A DNA stretch of 8,138 bases from JACDDK01 sp041747155. GTDB taxonomy: Bacteria > Actinomycetota > Rubrobacteria > Rubrobacterales > Rubrobacteraceae. Below, one piece after another: positions 1 to 6,328 of the stretch. Location of the stretch: positions 1 to 8,138 of the forward strand of contig JBGTFQ010000154.1 in NCBI GenBank assembly GCA_041747155.1. The letters run 5' to 3'. The notes under the pieces are model-generated. The model had not been told where the DNA came from, made no database searches, and saw only the letters and a list, made by a program, of their open reading frames with translations. Numbering within the stretch: the first letter of the stretch is position 1; each line of letters begins with the position of its first letter. Both the position numbers and the translations under genes were made by a program.

Positions 1-2106
1 AGTGACTTTCGGTAACTCGCGGCGCGGGTCTATCCCGAAAAATGCCGCAGCTTGGCGAGCGATCCCGGTTCCGGCAGCGGCGTTGTAGAGCTTCGGAAGG
101 CGAGCGGCGATAGAGAGCCCAGTCCGCACGTGTCCGGCGGCCTTCTGACGCGGGGAGAATCCGTGCTGCTTGCCGGTTTGGTAGAGGACTTCGGTCTTCA
201 TGCTGGCTACGTCTACCTGTGAAGGACATTCGGTCTTGCAGGCTTTGCAGCCGACGCAGAGGTCCATTACTTCCTTCATGCGCTCGCCGGTAAGCTCTTC
301 GGGCGGCAGGGTGCCTTCGACGACGGAGCGAAGCATGTTGGCGCGGGCGCGGGTCGTATCTTGCTCGTCCAGGGTGACCATGTATGACGGACACATTGTT
401 CCGCCGGTGGTTTTGCGGCAGAAGCCCGAGCCGTTGCACAACTCGATGGCTTTCGCGAAACCGCCCTGATTCTCGAAAGAGAGGCCAGTTGTGATGGGCA
501 GGCGTTTGCGACCGGGGCCGATGCGAAGTTGGGTATCCATAGGTTTGGGGTCCAGGATCACACCAGGATTCATCATTCCATCCGGGTCGAAGAGATCCTT
601 GACCTCGCGGAAAGCTTCCATGATCTGCGTGCCATACATCTTCTCCAGAAATTCCGACCGACTGAGACCATCCCCATGCTCCCCGGAGATAGAACCACCG
701 CACTCCACCACAAGGTCCGCAACCTCCTCGGCAATACGCCGCATCCGGGCCACGCCTTCGGGATCGCTGGTATCCAACGCGGGCCGAACGTGCAACGTCC
801 CCACGCTCGCATGACCGTAGAAACAAGCCCAAGTACCATTCTCGGCCACGATCTCCTCGAAACGCCGGACAAACTCCTCCAACTTCTCCGGCGGCACCGC
901 CGCATCCTCAACGAAAGCCACCGGCTTCTCTTCTTCGGAAGTGCCAAGCAAGAGCGGCAAAGTGGACTTGCGAAGCTTCACCGTCTGGGCCATCTCGTAA
1001 TTTCCTCGCAGCGGCACTACAACTTCCGAACCAACCTTGCGGGCAAGCTCGTCGAGAACCTCGAACCGCTCATCCAACGTTTCTTGAGTCCCGCTCCACT
1101 CCGCGAGCAGCACCGCCCGAGGCTCACCTTGAACAAAACGGGTCGAGTCTCGATATGCGGGGTTCGACCGGACGCGGCCAATGGCTACATCGTCCAGAAG
1201 CTCCAGCGCGGAGGCGTCTTCCTTCAGCAACTCGACGGTTGCGCGAGCGGCGGCAGCCAGAGAATCGAACTGGAAAGAGGCCAGGGCACGGGCTTCGGGC
1301 AAGGGTTGAAGCCGAAGTTCCGCGCTCGTGACGACGGCCAAAGTGCCTTCGGAGCCGCAGACGAGGCGAGTCAGGTCCACGGTTTCCGGGTCCACGAGGG
1401 CGTCTAGTCCGTAGCCAGAGACGCGCCGGATCATATCCGGGAAGCGGGTCTTTATCTCGTCGTGGTACTTCTTCCCTATCTCCAGCGCACCACGCAATAG
1501 TCGGGCCTCGGCATCTTCCCCTAGAGCCCGACGCTCGGCTTCTTCTCGCGGCAGCGGTCGCAGGTGGACGGTCTCGCCAGTGGGCAAGATGCAGCGTAGA
1601 GAGAGGATCTGGTCGGCGGTCGTACCGAAGACGAGGCTCCGCATTCCGGCGGAGTTGTTGCCGATCATTCCTCCCAAAGTAGCCACGTCGGAAGTCGAAG
1701 TATCCGCCCCAAAAACAAGCCCATGCGGCTCGACCATCGAGTTCAGGACTCCCTGCACCAGTCCCGGCTCCACAACGCACCGCCGACCATCGAGATCTAT
1801 CTCCAGCGCATCACGCATCTCGGAGACATCGAGGGCAAGACCTGGCGAAGTCGCCTGACCAGCAAGACTCGTCCCGGTTCCTCGCGGCGTAATAGAGAGC
1901 CCGGCTTTGCGAGCTGCCGCAAGCGTGAGCTTTACATCACCCTCCGAACGAGCCGTGACGACGGCCACGGGCTTGCGGAGGTATATTGAAGCGTCCGTGG
2001 CCCACAAAGCACGAGAAGCTTCGTCGGTTCGGAGTGAGCCTTCGAGGTGTCCGTCAAGTTCCTCATGCAGCACTCGAACTCGCGAGTTTGAACGTTCTTC
2101 GATCAC
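1..2106 (-). CDS. FAD-binding and (Fe-S)-binding oxidoreductase (D-2-hydroxyacid dehydrogenase type), C-terminus cut off by window edge
   Basis: An uninterrupted reading frame of 702 codons enters the left window edge without a stop. An N-terminal PCMH-type FAD domain shows PRGTGTSLAG (residues 74-83), GGMIGNNSAG (145-154), SGYGLD (230-235) and GSEGT (251-255). The FAD-oxidase C-terminal domain carries SGEHGDG (474-480). A ferredoxin-like region follows, with cysteines 557, 563 and 572 (ending MCPSY) and a CxxCxxCxxxCP motif (617-628), enough for 4Fe-4S centres. This is the GlcD-GlcF fusion architecture of D-lactate, D-2-hydroxyglutarate (YdiJ-like) and glycolate dehydrogenases, which pass electrons from a 2-hydroxyacid to the respiratory chain. 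Family members usually have about 900-1000 residues, so the cysteine-rich C-terminal CCG domains probably lie beyond the window. The GTG start at 2106 is chosen because an in-frame TAG (2118-2116) lies just upstream and AGGCGG (2117-2112) sits 5 bases before it. The substrate cannot be decided from the sequence. Confidence 0.9.
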   Translation of the reverse strand, partial: MIEERSNSRVRVLHEELDGHLEGSLRTDEASRALWATDASIYLRKPVAVVTARSEGDVKLTLAAARKAGLSITPRGTGTSLAGQATSPGLALDVSEMRDALEIDLDGRRCVVEPGLVQGVLNSMVEPHGLVFGADTSTSDVATLGGMIGNNSAGMRSLVFGTTADQILSLRCILPTGETVHLRPLPREEAERRALGEDAEARLLRGALEIGKKYHDEIKTRFPDMIRRVSGYGLDALVDPETVDLTRLVCGSEGTLAVVTSAELRLQPLPEARALASFQFDSLAAAARATVELLKEDASALELLDDVAIGRVRSNPAYRDSTRFVQGEPRAVLLAEWSGTQETLDERFEVLDELARKVGSEVVVPLRGNYEMAQTVKLRKSTLPLLLGTSEEEKPVAFVEDAAVPPEKLEEFVRRFEEIVAENGTWACFYGHASVGTLHVRPALDTSDPEGVARMRRIAEEVADLVVECGGSISGEHGDGLSRSEFLEKMYGTQIMEAFREVKDLFDPDGMMNPGVILDPKPMDTQLRIGPGRKRLPITTGLSFENQGGFAKAIELCNGSGFCRKTTGGTMCPSYMVTLDEQDTTRARANMLRSVVEGTLPPEELTGERMKEVMDLCVGCKACKTECPSQVDVASMKTEVLYQTGKQHGFSPRQKAAGHVRTGLSIAARLPKLYNAAAGTGIARQAAAFFGIDPRRELPKVT

Positions 2107-2155
2107 GCCAACCGCCTAGACCCTGAATTCGCACTTGCAATCGACATGACGGAAT

Positions 2156-2184
2156 TCTATACGCTCGTGAGAGCTTCAGCTTAA
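2156..2184 (-). promoter_or_regulatory. Possible promoter of the FAD/Fe-S oxidoreductase
   Basis: In the 155-base gap between the tetR stop and the oxidoreductase start, the minus strand reads TTAAGC (2184-2179), 17 bases, TATAGA (2161-2156). The -10 box is fair and the -35 box poor. It would give a leader of roughly 40 bases. No convincing terminator hairpin with a U-tract was seen behind tetR in this gap, so read-through from tetR is also possible. Confidence 0.25.
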
Positions 2185-2261
2185 ACTAGTGATGTAGCTG
2201 CTGACTCGATAATTTGGCATCTCGCCTAGTTGCTTTACTCATCTGACAACGGAGATGCCCT

Positions 2262-2948
2262 TTAGCGTTTGCGCGCCGACATTGCCTCGATACCTGCAAG
2301 AAGTAGATCTAGGCCGAATGAGAAATACTCATCCGGTTTCACGCCCTCGCTCAAAGGCGTTGCGGCCTCCACAAGCCGCGGATAACGCTCCGGTGGCAAC
2401 GTCTCCAGAAGAGATCGAGCCCGTTGCCGAGCTTCTACCAGACCCTCAGAGTCTTTCCGGGCGACCACTCCGGGCTCCCCGCTGACTAGGTTGGTGATGC
2501 CGCTAAGCGCGTGACGGGCGATCTGAGTCGCCTCCGTCGGCGAGAATCCTCCGCGCCTGAGGATATCCAGCACGACCTCGGTCGCACGAAGACTACCCTC
2601 AGAAGAAACGGTGCGGGTTGAGAGAAGGATCGCAGTAGAGGGATGGGCCCGCAAAACGCTGACCATCGAACCCAATAGCACCCTTAATTGTTCCTGCCAA
2701 GGCACGGACACATCTACCGACAGGTCGACCTCCTCGAAGATTCTGGCGGCCACACCATCTAATAGCTCGTCTTTGCTGCGAAAATGCCAGTAGAGGGCCA
2801 TGGGCGTCACGCCAAGATCCTTGGCCAACCTCCGGATCGTAACCGCTTCAAGCCCTTCTGCATCGGCAAGCGCAAGCGCACCTTCAACCACCGTTCGAGG
2901 AGTGAGGGTCAGCTTATCAGTAGCGTTTTGGTGATTTTTCCTAGCCAT
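2262..2948 (-). CDS. TetR-family transcriptional repressor (TetR_C-type ligand domain)
   Basis: A 228-residue DNA-binding repressor. The N-terminal TetR helix-turn-helix lies at about residues 35-62, with the hallmark pattern AVTIRRLAKDLGVTPMALYW followed by HFRSKDELL. The rest is a helical ligand-binding and dimerisation domain resembling the TetR_C (Tet-repressor class) family, ending in the typical FGLDLLLAGIEA helix. The reading frame extends 6 codons upstream to a GTG at 2966, but that codon lies inside the operator and has no ribosome-binding site. The ATG at 2948 gives the usual MARKNH-type basic start. The gene is divergent from a small F420-type reductase, and a double palindromic operator sits in the shared promoter region. 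Autoregulation and repression of the reductase are therefore the likely role. The inducer is unknown. Confidence 0.93.
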   Translation of the reverse strand: MARKNHQNATDKLTLTPRTVVEGALALADAEGLEAVTIRRLAKDLGVTPMALYWHFRSKDELLDGVAARIFEEVDLSVDVSVPWQEQLRVLLGSMVSVLRAHPSTAILLSTRTVSSEGSLRATEVVLDILRRGGFSPTEATQIARHALSGITNLVSGEPGVVARKDSEGLVEARQRARSLLETLPPERYPRLVEAATPLSEGVKPDEYFSFGLDLLLAGIEAMSARKR

Positions 2949-2951
2949 CTC

Positions 2952-2981
2952 TTGACAATTGTACACCGTACAGGTTAACCT
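2952..2981 (+). promoter_or_regulatory. Probable promoter of the deazaflavin-dependent reductase gene
   Basis: A perfect -35 hexamer TTGACA (2952-2957) is followed, after 17-18 bases, by a poor -10 (TTAACC or TAACCT, 2975-2981). Operator site 1 would fill the spacer between the boxes and operator site 2 would cover the transcription start near 2988, the classic geometry for repression. The weak -10 means the exact promoter remains uncertain. Confidence 0.4.
2958..2963 (-). promoter_or_regulatory. -10 box of tetR promoter, probable leaderless or near-leaderless transcript
   Basis: The minus strand reads TACAAT at 2963-2958, a 5/6 match to TATAAT. Transcription would begin near 2951, only about 3 bases before the ATG at 2948. 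A weak -35 candidate (TGTAGA) lies 18 bases upstream. The -10 box overlaps operator site 1 (2960-2972), so repressor binding would block it directly. No good Shine-Dalgarno sequence precedes the ATG (only AAGAG abutting it), which fits leaderless initiation. Confidence 0.5.
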
Positions 2982-2999
2982 CTACATGTACGGTGTACA
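2960..2999. promoter_or_regulatory. Double TetR operator: two TGTACNNNGTACA palindromes in inverted orientation
   Basis: Site 1 is TGTACACCGTACA (2960-2972) and site 2 is TGTACGGTGTACA (2987-2999). Each is a palindrome with a 3-base centre, and the two are exact reverse complements over all 13 bases. The 14-base spacer begins with the palindrome GGTTAACC (2973-2980). Site centres are 27 bases apart. The array lies between the divergent tetR and reductase genes and overlaps the predicted promoters of both. Paired palindromes of this kind are the standard binding sites of TetR-family dimers. Confidence 0.88.
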
Positions 3000-3057
3000 G
3001 GCGTAATTCAGGAGCACCCGTAGGGATGTTTTTGTCCATCGCTCGGAGAGAAGGCGA

Positions 3058-3522
3058 ATGAGCTTGAAGAGTTGGTTATACCGTGACGGACACCCGAACA
3101 GATTGGCTCGTATCCTCGACCGATGTACGGCAGCGCTGTACGCGCTAGGGGTCGCCCCGAACTACCTGATCACCCTAGAATTGCAGGGTCGATGCTCCGG
3201 CCGAACCATCGCTCTGCCACTTGTCATGGTGGTCGTAGAGGGCGAGCGTTATCTGGTCTCAATGCTGGGTTCAAGCACAAACTGGGTGCGCAACGTGAGG
3301 GCTGCTGGGGGCGATGCCACTTTGCGTCACGGTCGTCGCGAGGAGGTGCGCCTGGAGGAGATCGCGCCGGATCTCCGTGCGCCGGTGTTGAAGACTTACC
3401 TGAAGCGGGCGCCAAACGCCAGGGCACACTTCCCCATCCCAAAGGACGCATCGCCTGAGGACTTCGAGCGAATTACACCCCGATTCCCAGTGTTCCGAGT
3501 TTTGCCGAGAGACAGTGCGTGA
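3058..3522 (+). CDS. Deazaflavin (F420)-dependent nitroreductase family protein
   Basis: A 154-residue protein with the signature of the small split-barrel F420-binding Ddn-like family. The first motif is GRCSGRTIALPL (residues 44-55) and the second runs from YLVSMLGSSTNW to VRNVRAAGGDATL (65-89). Family members use reduced cofactor F420 to reduce quinones, nitroaromatics or other activated compounds. Some paralogues bind other flavins or fatty acids, so the substrate is open. Length is normal for the family and no membrane segment or signal peptide is visible. The ATG at 3058 has AAGG (3051-3054) close by and GGAGAG (3045-3050) 7 bases upstream. It is divergent from the TetR regulator and its promoter is covered by the double operator, so it is the prime candidate for that repressor's target, probably induced by a xenobiotic or redox-active molecule. 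Confidence 0.85.
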   Translation: MSLKSWLYRDGHPNRLARILDRCTAALYALGVAPNYLITLELQGRCSGRTIALPLVMVVVEGERYLVSMLGSSTNWVRNVRAAGGDATLRHGRREEVRLEEIAPDLRAPVLKTYLKRAPNARAHFPIPKDASPEDFERITPRFPVFRVLPRDSA

Positions 3523-3543
3523 GACTACTCCTAGTCTCCGCAC
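3515..3543 (+). terminator. Strong hairpin overlapping the reductase stop codon
   Basis: GTGCG-T-GAGACTA (3515-3527) pairs with TAGTCTC-CGCAC (3532-3543), giving a 12-bp stem with one bulged T and a CTCC loop. The stop codon TGA (3520-3522) is inside the 5' arm. No U-run follows directly, so it is not a canonical intrinsic terminator. It may stop transcription with help, protect the mRNA 3' end, or act in both directions between the convergent genes. Confidence 0.45.
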
Positions 3544-3636
3544 CGAGACCTATACATACTACAGCCTACATTTTCAGTGACTTCCTTGATGTCCAAGACC
3601 ACTTGGCCCCATCCGTAATGTGAGCAATCGCACCGC

Positions 3637-3657
3637 AAAAATCTTAGGTTACGATTT
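3637..3657 (-). terminator. Weak AT-rich hairpin with T-run downstream of the nitrilase gene
   Basis: On the minus strand AAATC (3657-3653), a 9-base loop and GATTT (3643-3639) form a short stem running into a run of five T (3641-3637), about 15 bases after the nitrilase stop codon. The stem is only 5 bp and mostly A-T, so this is at best a weak terminator. The rest of the 150-base convergent gap 3523-3672 contains only a 5-bp hairpin (CCAAG/CTTGG, 3594-3607) and no recognisable gene. Confidence 0.2.
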
Positions 3658-3672
3658 CTCCTAGAACGGACT

Positions 3673-4575
3673 TCAAGAAGAGCTTACGGCGGATGCGTCA
3701 TTACTGTAGGCGTCGCCGCTGATTACCGTGAGGTTGTCGTCTCCGATGATGGTGTTGCCGTAGATCGCGCGCCACCGGGCCGGGGCTTCGGGCTCCAAGA
3801 TTCCAATGCTAGTCACGCCGACACTCTGCGAAATGCGCTCGCCGTCGGGGCCGTGGACGTGTCCCGGCGCGTCGAACTGGGCTTCGGGGTAATCGCCGAG
3901 TTGGTTGGCGCTCGCAACGTAGACACCGGAGTCTAGGGCTCGGGCGGCGCAAGAGAGGTCGTACTGAGATTTCCAGGGTGAGCGCCACGCAGCGGGGGCC
4001 AGGATAAGATCCGCGCCGCTCATCGCCGCCTCCCGAGAGAATTCTGGGAAACCGAGATCCCAACACACCGCTAACGCTACTCGTATCCCACGAGCCTCCA
4101 CCACCGGCAACTCCGTCCCCGCCGTGAAGACTTTATATTCCGCCGTGGTCCGTACCAGATTCCGCTTGCGATAAGTCGCCGCCACACCCTCCGGTCCTAC
4201 GAGGTTCGCGCTATCGTAGACTCCGGTCTCAGTTCCTGGAACGGACTCGGGGAATCCGTAGGCGATGTGGAGGTCGAGATCCCGCGCCAGACCAGCGAAG
4301 AAACGGGCACTCACACCGCTCTGGGCGTCTTCGGCGTATCGGTGAACGTTTTCGAGATCCGAGTAGCCGCAGGTGATCAACTCCGGCAACACGATCCACG
4401 CGACAGATGACGACTCGCGGACGGTCTCTCGGATGGCTCGTTCGGCCATCATCAGGTTGCCCGCAACGTCACCCGGCGTTGGGCTGAGGTTCAGGCAGGC
4501 AATGGAGAGAGTTTCGTGTTTCGCCTGTCCCACATGGTCAACGGTGTTGAAATCCCCCTCGATAACCTGCGCCAC
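3673..4575 (-). CDS. Carbon-nitrogen hydrolase, nitrilase superfamily
   Basis: A 300-residue cytosolic hydrolase with the Glu-Lys-Cys triad of the nitrilase superfamily: Glu65 in LPELITCGYS, Lys137 in YRKRNLV and Cys171 in AVCWDLGFPEF. These enzymes hydrolyse amides, nitriles or N-carbamoyl compounds through a cysteine thioester. CWDLGFPE is typical of amidase, carbamoylase and omega-amidase branches rather than classical nitrilases. There is an N-terminal extension of about 22 residues before the usual first strand (LSIACLNL), and the C-terminal 20 residues are low-complexity and Ser/Asp-rich. The GTG start at 4575 is well supported by AGGAGG 6 bases upstream. The gene is divergent from asparagine synthase, which suggests related amide chemistry (for example alpha-ketosuccinamate or another amide), but the substrate is inference. 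Confidence 0.9.
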   Translation of the reverse strand: MAQVIEGDFNTVDHVGQAKHETLSIACLNLSPTPGDVAGNLMMAERAIRETVRESSSVAWIVLPELITCGYSDLENVHRYAEDAQSGVSARFFAGLARDLDLHIAYGFPESVPGTETGVYDSANLVGPEGVAATYRKRNLVRTTAEYKVFTAGTELPVVEARGIRVALAVCWDLGFPEFSREAAMSGADLILAPAAWRSPWKSQYDLSCAARALDSGVYVASANQLGDYPEAQFDAPGHVHGPDGERISQSVGVTSIGILEPEAPARWRAIYGNTIIGDDNLTVISGDAYSNDASAVSSS

Positions 4576-4581
4576 GGCCCG

Positions 4582-4587
4582 CCTCCT
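4582..4587 (-). promoter_or_regulatory. Ribosome-binding site fixing the GTG start of the nitrilase
   Basis: A perfect AGGAGG (part of GAGAGGAGG) lies 6 bases before the GTG at 4575. This supports the extended N-terminus of the protein over a shorter form starting near the first conserved strand. Confidence 0.85.
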
Positions 4588-4595
4588 CTCGAAAA

Positions 4596-4610
4596 GATGC
4601 TGTCGGCATC
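4596..4610. repeat. Small dyad in the nitrilase leader
   Basis: GATGC (4596-4600) and GCATC (4606-4610) flank a 5-base loop. In the nitrilase direction the dyad is followed at once by TTTT and then the ribosome-binding site. It could be a small leader hairpin or an operator. A possible -10 box TAAACT (4616-4611) on the minus strand lies directly upstream, but its -35 is poor. Confidence 0.3.
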
Positions 4611-4638
4611 AGTTTAGACACCGTCGAGCCGCTTAGGA

Positions 4639-4691
4639 ATCGTACAAATGGCGAAAGATTTGGGTGTGTAGCGGGGGTCGCATTGTACGAT
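4639..4691. promoter_or_regulatory. 9-bp inverted repeat in the nitrilase/asnB divergent promoter region
   Basis: ATCGTACAA (4639-4647) and TTGTACGAT (4683-4691) are exact reverse complements, with centres 44 bases apart, close to four helical turns. The right arm ends 7 bases before the likely asnB -35 box. The position between two divergent genes, and the face-to-face placement on the helix, suggest two half-operators for one regulator, possibly with DNA looping. The regulator is unknown. Confidence 0.5.
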
Positions 4692-4698
4692 GGGCTCA

Positions 4699-4726
4699 TC
4701 GACATACCCTCGCATTGATGTAACAT
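4699..4726 (+). promoter_or_regulatory. Probable promoter of asnB
   Basis: TCGACA (4699-4704, 5/6 to TTGACA) and TAACAT (4721-4726, 4/6 to TATAAT) are separated by 16 bases. The start would be near 4733, leaving a leader of about 30 bases that contains the asnB ribosome-binding site AGGAG (4749-4753), 9 bases before the ATG. Confidence 0.5.
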
Positions 4727-4762
4727 ACTCATCACACTTAGCGACCAGAGGAGAAAACAACG

Positions 4763-6295
4763 ATGTGCGGAATAGTCGGCGGATATGGTGGCCTGGATCA
4801 GGAGACCATTCAAAGCATGATGGACCGCATCATCCACCGCGGCCCGGACGACGACGGCAGCATCTCAGTAAACGGCTCCATCCTCGGACATCGCCGCCTC
4901 TCTATAGTCGATGTCGAAGGCGGCAAGCAGCCTCTCTCAACCCGCGACGGTGAGCTTCACCTCGTGGGCAACGGCGAAGTCTACAACCACGAGGAGATCC
5001 GCGAGACCTTGTCCGATGGCGAACTCTTCACCCGCTCGGACAACGAAGTGGCACTCCGGCTAATCGCCGAACGCGGCCCCGAAGCTCTGGGCGATCTACT
5101 AGGAATGTTCGCGTTCCTCGTAACCGGCGAAGACGGGACTTTCATCGCGGCCCGTGACGCGGTTGGCATAAAACCCCTGTACTGGGCGAAAGGCGAGAAC
5201 GGTCAAGTCGTCTTCGCCTCTGAGATGCGAGCCTTTGATGAAGAATGGCAACCGCTCGTCGAATCCTTCCCGCCCGGTCACTACTGGACCCCGGAGGATG
5301 GTCTCGTGCGTTTCGGAACCGCCGTGCCGGAGCCTTCGGACCTCGAACCCATTGAGGGCCCGAGCGAGCCTGGAGCGGAGATACCCGAAGATATTCTGAC
5401 GAAGGTGCGGGAGCGTCTGATCCACACCGTCGAGCGTCAGATGATGGGCGATGTGCCGGTCGGAGTCTTCCTCTCCGGCGGTCTGGACTCGAACCTCGTC
5501 GCCGCCATCGCCGCCGATTGGTACGCCAAACGCGGCGAGAAGCTCAAGACTTTCGCCGTCGGACTTGAGGATTCAGCGGACTTACTCGCCGCCCGCGCCG
5601 TCGCCAAGTACCTCGACACCGAGCATCACGAGAGCATCTACACGTCGGAGGACGCGGTGCGCGTGCTGCCCGAAGTCGTCCGAACCATCGAGAGCTTCGA
5701 TCCCTCGCTGGTCAGAAGCGCCGTTCCGAACTTCATCCTCGCCGAGTTCACCGCTAAACACGTCAAGGTCGTGCTGACCGGCGAGGGCGCGGATGAGATC
5801 TTCGCGGGCTACGAATACTACGAGCAATTTCGTACGGAGAAAGACCTGCACGCCGAGTTGGTTCGGACTATCGAGAGCCTGCACGACCTGAACCTGCAAC
5901 GCTGCGACCGCGTCACGATGGCCCACGGCCTGGAAGCGCGGGTTCCGTTCCTGGAGCTAGATATGATCTCACTAGGACTCTCTCTCCCCGCCGGGTGGAA
6001 ACTAGCCAGTGACGACCAACTGGAGAAGCGTCTTCTGCGCCAAGCGTTCGACGGCTGGCTCCCCGACGAGTTCCTGTGGCGCAAGAAGAGCCAGTTCGGT
6101 GACGGCTCCGGCGCATCTTCCGTACTCAAGCAACGCATGGCGGACAGCATCACCAAAGAAGAGTTCGAGGAAGAACGATACGAGGTCAAGCCACCACTCC
6201 GCACCCACGAAGAAGTCGCGTACTACAGGATCTTCCGCGAAGACCTCTCGGATATCCGTACGACTCGCACAATAAGCCGCTTCGCCACCGCCTAA
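4763..6295 (+). CDS. asnB: Asparagine synthase (glutamine-hydrolysing), AsnB type
   Basis: A 510-residue two-domain enzyme that hydrolyses glutamine and uses the ammonia, with ATP, to convert aspartate to asparagine. The class II glutaminase domain starts with the catalytic Cys2 (MCGIVGGYGG) and keeps HRGPDD (25-30), HRRLSIVD (43-50), GEVYNHEE (71-78) and SDNE (92-95). The synthetase domain has the ATP pyrophosphatase loop SGGLDSN (238-244), TFAVGLEDSADL (263-274), an Arg at 318 in a segment matching the conserved E. coli AsnB arginine, LTGEGADEIFAGY (338-350), GLEARVPFLE (389-398) and WRKKSQFGDG (439-448). This last stretch and the following tail align with E. coli AsnB, arguing for true asparagine synthesis rather than a lasso-cyclase or antibiotic paralogue. 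It is about 40 residues shorter than the E. coli enzyme, at the variable C-terminus. It is likely co-transcribed with the following hydrolase. Confidence 0.88.
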   Translation: MCGIVGGYGGLDQETIQSMMDRIIHRGPDDDGSISVNGSILGHRRLSIVDVEGGKQPLSTRDGELHLVGNGEVYNHEEIRETLSDGELFTRSDNEVALRLIAERGPEALGDLLGMFAFLVTGEDGTFIAARDAVGIKPLYWAKGENGQVVFASEMRAFDEEWQPLVESFPPGHYWTPEDGLVRFGTAVPEPSDLEPIEGPSEPGAEIPEDILTKVRERLIHTVERQMMGDVPVGVFLSGGLDSNLVAAIAADWYAKRGEKLKTFAVGLEDSADLLAARAVAKYLDTEHHESIYTSEDAVRVLPEVVRTIESFDPSLVRSAVPNFILAEFTAKHVKVVLTGEGADEIFAGYEYYEQFRTEKDLHAELVRTIESLHDLNLQRCDRVTMAHGLEARVPFLELDMISLGLSLPAGWKLASDDQLEKRLLRQAFDGWLPDEFLWRKKSQFGDGSGASSVLKQRMADSITKEEFEEERYEVKPPLRTHEEVAYYRIFREDLSDIRTTRTISRFATA

Positions 6296-6316
6296 ACCAC
6301 AGTAACTCTAAATGTG

Positions 6317-6322
6317 TAATAT
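6317..6322 (+). promoter_or_regulatory. -10-like box just before the second hydrolase start (possible leaderless internal promoter)
   Basis: TAATAT lies exactly 6 bases before the ATG at 6329, so transcription from it would begin at or next to the start codon. No clear -35 is seen in the asnB tail. The only Shine-Dalgarno candidate, GGAG (6323-6326), is 2 bases from the ATG, too close for normal use, though it would be 8 bases from an in-frame GTG at 6335. Confidence 0.4.
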
Positions 6323-6328
6323 GGAGCC

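Noticed and set aside
529..1407. Open frame of 292 codons on the plus strand
   Set aside because: It lies antisense to the well-supported FAD/Fe-S gene, is Arg/His/Leu-rich without recognisable motifs, and is the expected shadow of GC-rich coding sequence.
1124..1780. 218-codon minus-strand frame
   Set aside because: It is an out-of-frame reading of the same strand as the FAD/Fe-S gene, with an Arg/Gly-rich, low-quality protein; the real frame shows conserved FAD motifs over the same bases.
2125..2157. Two GAATTC sequences 27 bases apart upstream of the FAD/Fe-S gene
   Set aside because: GAATTC is itself a palindrome, the flanks do not match, and two copies can occur by chance; not enough for an operator call.
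2946..2966. GTG start at 2966 for tetR
   Set aside because: The codon sits inside operator site 1, has no ribosome-binding site, and adds residues not typical of the family; the ATG at 2948 is better.
4576..4762. Riboswitch or T-box in the divergent promoter region
   Set aside because: The leaders are short (about 30 bases for asnB), only small dyads are visible, and no specifier loop, anti-terminator or known aptamer core was recognised.
4763..6295. Lasso-peptide cyclase or beta-lactam-synthetase-like identity for the asparagine synthase homologue
   Set aside because: The glutaminase site (Cys2) is intact, the C-terminal region follows E. coli AsnB, and no precursor peptide, leader peptidase or PqqD-like gene is nearby.
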